Below are positions 55,468 to 64,000 of a stretch of 64,000 nt of DNA, piece by piece. Under the pieces are notes generated by a model that was not told where the DNA came from, did not search any database, and was given only the letters and a program-made list of their open reading frames with translations. The translations under genes were made by a program, and so were the position numbers. The first letter of the stretch is position 1, and each line of letters begins with the position of its first letter. Source of the DNA: Edaphochlamys debaryana (lineage: Eukaryota; Chlorophyta; Chlorophyceae; Chlamydomonadales); contig JAEHOE010000138.1 of assembly GCA_016858145.1 (NCBI GenBank), positions 1 to 64,000 on the forward strand, given 5' to 3'.

Positions 55468-55691
55468 TCCGAAGTGGGGGCTCGACGGAGTGCTTGAGGA
55501 CAGCTTGAGGACAGAAGGGGGCTGAGGACATTCAGGAGGGCGGACGGGGGCTGATCGGGGCGCAAGTAGTCCGAGCTGGGGAACGGAGGCGGAGAAGGGC
55601 GAGAGCGGAGGGTGCGAGGGTCACTTGGGAGGGCGGGCGGGGGCTGGTCGAGCCTGAATCATGACGTGAAGAAAGCAGTCAAGGACGCGAG

Positions 55692-55712
55692 GGCGCTCCC
55701 TGCGGGAGCGCC
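55692..55712. other. GC-rich perfect hairpin
   Basis: GGCGCTCCC, loop TGC, GGGAGCGCC. It is in the shared 3' region of both genes; any role in transcription arrest is speculative. Confidence 0.5.
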
Positions 55713-56069
55713 TGCCGCCAGTGTGCTTGGAGTGGGGGGGCATGTGGAGCGCCATGGAGTACCACGTCCTGTGGGTACTGAGTGCGTGGCGTGAACGGGT
55801 GATGCAGAGAAGGGCCCTCAAGCACTGTCGTCGACTGCGGTTGGCAACGTTTGCGTGTTCATGAAAGGTGCTGAGGCGTGCGGAGCGTAGAGGAGTGACC
55901 CTGCCTGCGAGTGCATGGGATGCGGGGTTTGGAGCGACAGAGGGTGGGTGTGGTGTGAACGAAGCCGCAAGCTCGTGTACCCGACGGACGCCATGCAAGC
56001 GCATATGGGCCTCGCTCCACGTGCCAGCGTAACTGCTGGTAGGTGGCTTAATTCCATGACGGGTATGCA

Positions 56070-56074
56070 TTACA
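56070..56074 (-). promoter_or_regulatory. Polyadenylation signal TGTAA for the inverted copy
   Basis: TTACA on the + strand, i.e. TGTAA 355 nt downstream of the - strand stop at 56429. Confidence 0.4.
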
Positions 56075-56428
56075 GCCTCCAGATCATACCGGTACCAGCC
56101 ACTGACACCTCTGATCCTGTTTCCTTTGGCCCTGCATTGCTCGTGCCCGTCATGTCGCTCTCGTGACGTCACTTCCGGCACAGTCCATTATATACACACA
56201 GCTTGCATGCCATAGCTTCGCGTGTTCCCACCCTCGGGTATCACGAAACACACACAAGTACTCCTCAACACATACATCAAATGCGCGGAGGCCCTGGCAA
56301 GGCGCATGTTGTTGGGAGCAGCAGCTTCTGTCTAGAGACAACACGGCAACTCGACAGCCCCTTCGCCAATATTCATGCCTTTAGAGCGAGCCGGCCCCAG
56401 CACGGCCCCCGGCCACGCTCGCGAGCCT

Positions 56429-59400
56429 CTACGCGTCCCTGCCAGCCGCCCGCCGGCCACCGCCGGTGCCCCTGCCGACCTGGCGGCTGCCCTGCTCAGC
56501 TCCCGATGCCGCCTCCCAGCCTCCCAGCCGGCGGCCCTCTGCCTGCTGCTCGCTGCCGTCGCCCTGCTGCCGCCGGCCCTCCGCCCGCCGCCGGCCCTCC
56601 GCCCTCCGCCGGCCCTCCACCCGACCGCCTGCAGCCGCCAGCAGCAGCCGCTCCTCCGTGCCAGCGGGATCGCCCCCGTCCAATGCGTCCGAAGCGTCCC
56701 CGTCGTCGTCGTCGTCGTTGCTGAGAACCTCGCTCCACGAATCCGAATAAGATGCCACGTCATCCGTAGCGCCGCTGGTGACGTCAGCGCCGGATGCCTC
56801 AGCGGCGCCGTTGGCCGTGGGTGCCTCAGCGGCGGCGTCAGCCTGCTGGGCGCCGCCGCCGGCCCCTGTCCTTCCGCCGCTGCCTGCTTCCAGCAGCGCC
56901 TCTGCGGCGCGCGCTGCCTCGCGCTCCGCCTGCTCCGCCCGCGCCGCCTCCAGCAGCGCCCTCACCTGCTTGGAGCGGGCGCTCGCCACATCCAGGGGCG
57001 TCTTGCCGTCCGCGTCTGCCGCGGTGACGCTGGCCCCCGCCCCCAGCAGCTTCCGAACGCACGACGTGTGGCCCCCGGCGGCGGCGGCGAGGAGCGCCGT
57101 GCGCCGCTGGGCCTGCGGGGACGGTCAGGCAAGAGGGTTTGCTTCGGTATAACAACAGTGGAGGCAGGGATGCCTGCCCACACAGCGCGTGACGATAGAC
57201 GCGCAATATGGCAGTAGTTCGTATGGAGCACACGCGGAGAGCCGTCCAACGTAACGCTGCTTAGCTGCACCTGGCGCCCCAGCCCCGCCACTGCCTCACC
57301 CCGCAGGCCCGGTCCACCGGTGCCCCCATCATGAGGAGCGCTTCGATGCACATGGGGCGGCCCGCGCCGCTCGCCAGCAGCAGCGGGGTCGCGCCGCTCT
57401 GAGGCCGGCAGGCGAAGGGCGGCCGGGTGAGCAGTTCAGTCACGGCAGGTAACGATCGATGCTTATTATCTCAGTAGAGCTCAGTGCGACGACACAGTGA
57501 CAATAAATGCAATCCCTGAGCAGCAGCAGCAGCGCACCTTTGTGACTTGGTCGGCTGCGCCTGGCCGCATGACCAGGAGCATGTAGAGCACGTCATAGGC
57601 GCCCTTGGCGGCAGCATGCGCCGGCGCCTCGCCCCTCTGTGGGTGGGTGGGCAAGGAAGGAAGACCGCAAGGTGGCGGGTTAAGGTGGTGTCCGCCGCCC
57701 CCGCGCGCCTCCTGCCAAAGCCCGCTAGCTTGAGATTAGCACTACGGCATATCCCTAGAGCCTCGATGGCGTTTGCGGCATGCCAGGTGCTTTGCTTGTC
57801 AGGCGGGGGCCCGCCGCTCACCGGTCCGGCCAGGTCTGCGTCCGCCCCCGCCTCCAACAGGACCGTGGTCGTGTCCAGGAGGCCCGCCCGAGCCGCCTCC
57901 AGGAGTGGCGTCGCACCGTCCTGCGCACGACGACATGGGTGAGGCACGGGCGGGCATGGGTGAGAGAGCGGAAGGCAAACAGTCGGGGACTCAGCAGCGC
58001 TGCCGCTCGGTAGATGGCTGAAAACGTCAGCCCCCGCAGGAGCGAGCACGTGACCCCTGACGCCAACCCACCTTGGCGCGGGCGTTCTTGTCCGCCCCCG
58101 CCTCCAGCAGCGCCTTCACGGCGTCCTCCGCTCCGTCCTTGGCGGCGGCCAGGTGCAGGGGCGTGCGGCCGTCCTGATGAACGGGGGCCGGATGGAGAAA
58201 GGGAGGAGAAAGCGGCGTTGGGCGGAGTCGGCCTCTCCCACTTCGTGCAGATCCCAGGAATGCAAGCCTGCCCCGCCCAGGACGCATGACGCTAAGCGGA
58301 CTTGTGCAGTGGGTCCCTGATCTTATGCGCCGACCCGTGGGCAGTGCTCACCTTCCGCCTCGCCTCCTTGTCCACCCCTTTCGCAAGAAGCAGCGCCACC
58401 GCCCCCAACGCCTTGTAACCGGTGGCCCCGGCCGCATCATGCAGTGGCGTTTGCCCAAGATCCTGTACGGCAGCAGGCGGTGGGCGTACGGCATGCATGA
58501 TGAAACCCAGCACCCCAGCTGCCGTGTCCGTGCAGCTGACCCCGACTTGCTTACCCTGGAGTATGATGGGAGCCATTCATCCCCCAAAGCTATCAAGGTA
58601 CCCGGTACTCACGTCGCGCGGCTCGAGCTTGGCTCCCCGGTCAAAGAGAGCACTCATCACCTCCACGGAACCCACACCAGCCGCGCAATGCAGGGCCGTG
58701 CGGCCGCCCTGTAATGGAGGTAGATAAGTTGAGGACTCGAGGCTGGGTACCGGATTCGGATCCTGAGGCACGTACGGCGGTCAAGATACCCAGCCAGCTC
58801 CATTAAGCCCATGCGCCCGCTCACCTCCCCGGCTGCGTCGATCTCTGCCCCCGCCTCTAGCAGCATCGGTACCACGTCCACCCAGCCCCTCGCAGCGGCC
58901 TCCGCGAGGGCCGTGGGGAAGACCTGCGCGGGATCAGCACACAGGAGGAGGTCAATAGAGCCCTGCGCTCTGGGAGTCAGGGGTAGAAGGGAACTCCATG
59001 GTCAGGAGTTTTTAGAGAGAGTCTCTTGTGCATGGTCTAGAGGCATGTCGATCGGAAGGCGCACATGCATGCTGTGACGTTGGCTTTGCTCCACGCACCT
59101 TGCTGCCCGGCACTCCCGGCTTGTTGTTCGGGCTGCACTTGTACTTCGTAAGCAGGCACTTGAGGAGCTCCTTGCTGTCGGTCGCTGCGCAGTAGGCCAC
59201 CGGGCAGAGGCCGCTCTGCATTCATGAAGGCAAAAGAGGGGCGACCTTGGACGAACCATAAGAGGGTGGTTGATGCGTTGACTGGGGTATGCTGCTAGCA
59301 GCGGGGTTTATGTTTCAACCCGGCAAGAACGCGGTTATATAGCCTGGGCGTTGTGCTAAAGCTCAAGCAGCTCGGAGGGCAGCGTCTGTCTTTGACCTGC

Positions 59401-62400
59401 CATGACTTCGACGACACCTCAACCCAGGGAGCGCTCACCGGCACGGCAGTGGTCGTGTCGGCGCCCCTGGCCACCAGCAGCTCAACCAGCTCCAACGCCA
59501 CGGCTTGATCGCCGCCATCCCTGGCCGCATGCAACGCCGCCATGAGGGGCGTAGCCCCGTCCAGGTCTCGGTGCCGCTCCGCCGGCGGTATGGTGACGGG
59601 GGCATTGGGGTTGGCCTGAGGCACGAGGCGGGAGGCGGGGGCCCAGAAATAGATGCGTGAGCGGCCGTGCAGCGTCTCAAGGTTTGAGCCTTCCAAATCC
59701 AAGATCCAAGATCCAAGTCGTGTCGCTCTAGAAAGCCTTACCTTTGCCTCCAGGAGCTCTCGAGCCACCTCCACGTGCCCCGCCTCACAAGCGGCGAACA
59801 GTGGGGTTATGCCCACCTGCACGGGGGGGGGGGCACGAAATGAGGTGCAGCAACAACTTGCATGCAGTACATGCGGTGGGCAGGAGGCTGCCGCCAAGGA
59901 GCGGACATACAGCATGGCATGCCGGCAAGCTATGGATGGAGCATGCATGGCTACCCGCCACAGGGCGTCTCGAGAACTGCCCTGGCGCCGCACCTCTCCC
60001 GGAGCATCGACGCAGGCCCCCGCCGCCAGCAGCGCCCGCACAGACGGCAGGCACCCCGCCTCCGCCGCCAGCCACAGAGCGGTGCGGGAAGCCTGATGAG
60101 TGCGCGGGGCAGAGGGGCTTCAGTTGTCCATGCACCGCCAAGATGTCTATTGCATTGTGGTCCGGCATCCGCCCTGGCGTAATGACCCCATGGAGCCAAA
60201 CGCAGGCAGCGTTTACCATCCGCTGTCGCGGTCCACGGTCCTTGACCTCCTCATCCACCGTCCGGGCCTCTGGGTCCGCGCCCGCCCTCAGCAGCAGGCC
60301 CACAATCTCCGCCTGCTTCTCAGCCTCCTTGGCGCTGGAAGGCTCCGCCTTGGCAGCGAGGTGCAGGGGCAGGAAGCTGCCGGCAGTGCGGGAGGTCAGC
60401 GCCGGGCCGGCGCCGCCGATGAGCAGGGAGCGCACACACGCCACGTGGCCCTTGGAGACCGCCAGGGCCAGGGGCGTCCAGGGCCCGCCCTGTGGGTATT
60501 GTTAGATGGAGTGGGAGGTCACAGGGCCCATGTCAGTGAAACCGTATGAAACCAGATCAGTCATCATGTATCCAGGTTTGTCAGAGAATCAACCAGATCC
60601 GATGCCCTTCCTCACCTCTCCCCCTGCCGCCGCCCGGTCCGCCCCCGCCACCAGCAGCAGGTCCAACACCGCCACGTGACCGCCCGAGGCCGCCAGGTGG
60701 AGGGGGGTCAGGGCCTGGGGGTGGGAGTGGGGATGCTCGGAGAGGCGCCAGAGAGGCCGTGCCCAAACAGAGCTGCCACCGGTCTCTTGTCCTGGCACAC
60801 CAAGATGGCCCACCCAGCAATACCCACAGCAGGCACCCACCTTGGCGTCCCTCGCGTTGGGGTCCGCCGCCCCCCCTCGGCCTCCCCCGCACAGCAGCCG
60901 GCGGGCGATGTCGTCCAGGCCCCGCTCAGCCGCAACGTGCAGCGGGGTGCGCCCGTCCTGGGGGGAGGGGGTAGACGGGAGGTCATGGGGAGTTGTTAAT
61001 CACGATTGCTGATCAAGCAAGTCTTGCGTCCCGGGTTGGGACAAGACGAAAGCATGCTTTCAGGGCGACTGACCTCCTCCGACGCTTCGTTGGGTGACAG
61101 CCCCGCCCGCAGGAGCAGCTCCACCAGCTCTGCCTTGCCCGCCGCAACCGCGGAGCGAAGGGACGAGGAGGAGCCCTGTGGGGGGAGTCAAGAAAAGAAC
61201 GACAGGCCGCGTGAAGCTCGTCTCAAATCAGTCAACGGCGGGCCGGCAACCAGCACACTTCGAGACGAGGACCGGCACTCACCGGCTTCGCACCGCCCAC
61301 CTCGGCAGAGAAACTGTCTCCCAGTCGGGCACCCGCCTGAGGCAAGATACGGTTGGGGCCACAAATATGTTGGCTTAGTCCGCATTGTGGTATGACGTGT
61401 GGGATGACGTGTGGCATGAGCACCATGCGGGCCTGGCCTCAGCTTTGAAGGCCTCATGTTACTCCCGGTGCGTATGGTTTCCCCGGGAGCTTTGAAGACA
61501 CGACCCCAAGACACCCTCGACCCTAAACCCTGGCACCCACCTCAAGCAGCACCTTGGCAACGGCAATGCGGTTACCCGCCAGAGCGATGTTGAGCGGCGG
61601 CTTGCCGTCCTACGGAATGAGCAGGAAGGGCCTTCGGCGTCGGTCCACGCACGAGCCAAGCACACGACCGACCGACCGCGTTCATGTCGAGGCCCCCAGC
61701 CCCCAGCCCCCAGCCCCCAGCCCCCAGCCCCCAGCCCCCAGCCCCCAGCCCCCAGCCCCCAGCCCCCAGCCCCCAGCCCCCAGCCCCCAGCCCCCAGCCC
61801 CCAGCCCCCAGCCCCCAGCCCCCAGCCCCCAGCCCCCAGCCCCGGCCCCTCCGTTCACGTGCCTGCGTCCGCTGGTCCCTGTCCGCCCCCGCCTCCAGCA
61901 GCGCCCGCAGCAGGGCCTCCGGGGCGCAGGCGCGGGCCGCGTGGTGCAGCGGCGCCCAGCCCAGGGCGTCCGCGAGGCCGGGCGCTGCGCCCCTCCGCAG
62001 CAGCAGCGCCACCAGGGCCCCGTGGCAGGCGGCGGAGGCCAGGGACAGTGCGGTGCTGCCGGACTGGGGGGGCGGCAGGGAAAGGCGGCAAGCCAGGTTG
62101 ATGGGCACAGAGCTTCAACAATTGCTTGCTGAACATGGCACAGCACAGTCAGCACAGCTAGCAGCACAGCTTAGCACGTCGCGCGTGTGGCATGCTTGCG
62201 CCTCGCTGTCCACCCACCACCATGTTGAGCTGCAGGCGCTGTACGACAGGCTGGATCCGCTGCACCAGCGCCGGGTTCCAGCAGTACTGCGAGCCGTCCG
62301 GATCCGCCTTGACGTACACGTCGCCGTCGTCGTCGACCCGCTCCACCACGCCCGTACGGCCGAGCTGTACGGCCATGGGCGAACCCGCCCAGCCGCCGTG

Positions 62401-64000
62401 GCCCCGCTGGGCTGCCTCCGCCTCGGCCGCTGTGACCTCCGCCAAGCGCACCCGCATCCCCTGTGGACATGTGATTCAGGAGTGGCGGAGAAGAGTGGAG
62501 TGAGCGATGCATGGAAACGTCCCATGAACTACCGGTAACGAGCCAACAGCCACGCAGTTCGCCACCCCCTAGCTAGCGCTCCATGTTCCCAGCATGAGCT
62601 CCTGTCGTCACCAGGCCTTAGCAGAGAGTTGCTCTCAGCTACGCTCGTCAGCTCTTCCCCCCTCTAACACTCACCGGCGCAAGGGGCTCAGCGGAAGGCG
62701 CGAAGGCCTGCGGGCGGGGGCAGAGAGGTGCGTGCGTGGGGTTGTGGTCAAGGGCTTACTTTGCATTACATTCCTAGCTTCAGCGGCCTGAGGCTGCGTC
62801 GAGGCTCCCTTTTGCTTCCTATGCTCACCTCTGGTCCACTCAAAGAGGTCCTTCCAGGGTTGGAGGCCCTGGCGGCAGAGGCCGGGGCCAGCGCAACGAG
62901 CAGCTGGCGGTTGAAGGTGAAAGGGCCAGCGCCGCTGTCCATCTGCACCACCACGCCCCGGCTGTCGCCACCCGTGCCTCGGTCCCGCACTACGGTGCCC
63001 TCCCTCCCCAGCTCCTCCTCAAGGCCCTCCGGCAGGCCCCCGTGCGCCGACTGCAGAGCCAGAGCGTCCGCCCAAGGCACGGGCCGCACGCGGACGCGTG
63101 CTCCAGCGACCAGGGGCACGGTTGGCTGCGAGGGTAAAGAAAGGTAGGTTAGGCAGAGGTTGACGTCAGGATGGGGATCAGACAAGCTGCTCTGGCCGCG
63201 CCTATTCTGCTCAGCTGCTGGGCTTGCAAAGAAGATGTAGAAGATGCCCCTGCGTGCCCCCCAGCCCCCAAGGCGCCACTCGCCTCCTGCGTCCGCAGGT
63301 CCACGTCCGCCCCCGCGGCCCCAAGCAGAGCCTCCACCAGCTCCTCACTGCCCTCCGCCACCGCAACGTGCAGAGGCGCAAAGCCCGTCTGCGGGGGGAG
63401 AGGAGACAGGAGAGGGACAGGTCGATGTCAGCAGCCGAGGGGACATGTGGGTTGATGGCGGGGGCTTCATGTGCGCGGCTCTCCCCGCCCACCTTGGCGC
63501 AGAAGTCTGTTGCGCTGCAGCCCGCCTCCAGCAGAGCCTTGACAGTGGCGACGTCCCGCCGCTCGCACGCCACCACCAGGAGGGGCTTGCCGTCCTGGGG
63601 GCAGAGTCGGGGGCATTTCTTTGGTTGCAAGTAAGCGCCACAGAAAAGGGCAGGGCATTGGATAGGCCATAACGAGGAGCCGCCGGCTCTCACCCCCCCC
63701 CCCAGGCCCCCCCGCGACCCACCGCGCTGCGCAGTGCCTTGTCGGCTCCCGCCTCGCACAGTGCCGTGACCACCTCGGCCCTGCCCCCCGCCACAGCCAG
63801 CTCCAGGGCCGTGACAGAGCCCCCCCTAAGGCGCAGGTTGGCGCCGCCGGGGCCGGCCCGGGCCGCAACCAGCCGGGCCAGCCGGGCGTGACCGCCCTCC
63901 ACAGCAGCCTCCATGATCGAACGAGCGCTCTGAGGTAACAGAGTCACAGAACAGGGCAGTCACTAAGCAGTGAGCACGTGCGGTCACTGAGCTTGGAACA
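56429..64000 (-). CDS. Inverted second copy of the U-box/MIB/ankyrin gene (C-terminal part, 25 exons)
   Basis: Partial: the 5' portion lies beyond 64000. Predicted exons on the - strand: 63929-63723, 63594-63493, 63388-63284, 63125-62829, 62707-62675, 62460-62218, 62063-61863, 61609-61541, 61336-61283, 61175-61074, 60957-60841, 60714-60616, 60489-60217, 60092-59994, 59816-59742, 59615-59439, 59215-59099, 58923-58825, 58708-58613, 58462-58352, 58173-58072, 57920-57822, 57636-57538, 57398-57300, 57112-56429; 3759 nt, 1253 codons, no internal stop. They correspond in order to exons 33-37, 44-58 and 62-66 of the + copy, so six MIB-like modules (38-43) and three ankyrin exons (59-61) are absent. 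Exon 36' (GARVRVRPVPW) and 44' (GMRVRLAEVTAAEAE) are MIB-like; the rest are ankyrin. The last exon is longer (227 aa) with an acidic stretch (SNDDDDDGD) and Arg/Glu/Gly-rich repeats. Whether it has a U-box cannot be seen. Confidence 0.8.
61693..61843 (-). repeat. 7-bp tandem repeat (GGGGGCT on the gene strand), about 21 copies
   Basis: CAGCCCC on the + strand repeated about 21 times inside the intron after exon 45'. On the transcript strand it is GGGGGCT repeated, a strong G-quadruplex-type sequence. The + copy lacks it. Seven is not a multiple of 3 and no frame has a stop, so spurious long frames arise here. Confidence 0.9.

Larger units (their letters stand above)
55468..56428. other. Spacer between the two convergent giant genes
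   Basis: 961 bp between the stop of the + copy and the stop of the - copy. It contains a short local duplication (CGCAAGTAGTCCGA at about 55459 and 55561, the first spanning the + gene stop), a perfect 9-bp stem/3-nt loop hairpin at 55692-55712, and a TTACA (TGTAA on the - strand) at 56070. It is not itself palindromic between the two genes. Confidence 0.6.

Noticed and set aside
61572..62167. Pro/Ser/Gln- or Gly/Trp-rich proteins on both strands
   Set aside because: Artefacts of the 7-bp CAGCCCC repeat inside an intron of the inverted gene.
1..64000. tRNA, rRNA or organellar genes
   Set aside because: No cloverleaf or conserved rRNA stretch was recognised on either strand; the only tRNA-related sequence is the 12-nt retrotransposon primer binding site. 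A tRNAscan run would be decisive.

Overview
The window is nuclear DNA of a GC-rich green alga, most likely a volvocine chlorophyte (Chlamydomonas/Volvox relatives). The reasons are dense short GT-AG introns with CAG acceptors, TGTAA-type polyadenylation signals, very high GC, Ala/Gly/Ser/Pro-rich low-complexity proteins and a chromodomain Ty3/gypsy retrotransposon. No bacterial or organellar features were seen. Assignment to a named species is not possible from the sequence alone.

Layout. (1) 1-19326, + strand: a tandem array of an unrecognised two-exon gene family. Copy 1 (1-2875) is cut by the window edge and carries several frameshifts. Copy 2 (3947-7528) is the intact reference. A C-terminal fragment lies at 7740-8390. 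Copy 3 (16569-19326) has a 1-nt frameshift. A complete LTR retrotransposon (8655-15905, - strand) sits inside the array, with LTRs that read as identical and a 5-bp target duplication. Its reverse-transcriptase domain is interrupted by four spliceosomal-type introns, and gag and pol are in one frame separated by a single TGA. (2) 20240-24628, - strand: a long disordered protein with three repeated RRLSM(S/T)G modules. (3) 26056-26699, +: a 63-aa hydrophilic protein. 27194-27635: a 17-copy 26-bp minisatellite. (4) 28204-30848, +: a ten-exon gene whose spliced product looks like the glycosyltransferase domain of procollagen-lysine glucosyl/galactosyltransferases. (5) 31411-31835: a small non-autonomous inverted-repeat element. 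(6) 32427-55467, +: a 66-exon gene whose exons all join in phase into a 3456-aa protein: U-box, four MIB/HERC2-like modules, an ankyrin block, eight more MIB/HERC2-like modules, a second ankyrin block. (7) 64000-56429, -: a second, inverted, tail-to-tail copy of the same gene (C-terminal 1252 aa visible; the rest lies beyond the window), lacking whole repeat-encoding exons and sharing near-identical exon+intron tracts with the first copy.

How things fit: the two convergent U-box/ankyrin/MIB genes form an inverted duplication about 31.5 kb across. Their architecture recalls substrate-recognition E3 ubiquitin ligases such as animal Mind bomb and plant KEG, but with a U-box as the E2-recruiting domain. 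The one-repeat-per-exon organisation and the patchwork identity suggest that exon gain/loss and gene conversion are reshaping the binding surface. Exon coordinates are my own splice predictions, checked by phase arithmetic (total coding length divisible by 3, no internal stops), not by transcripts.
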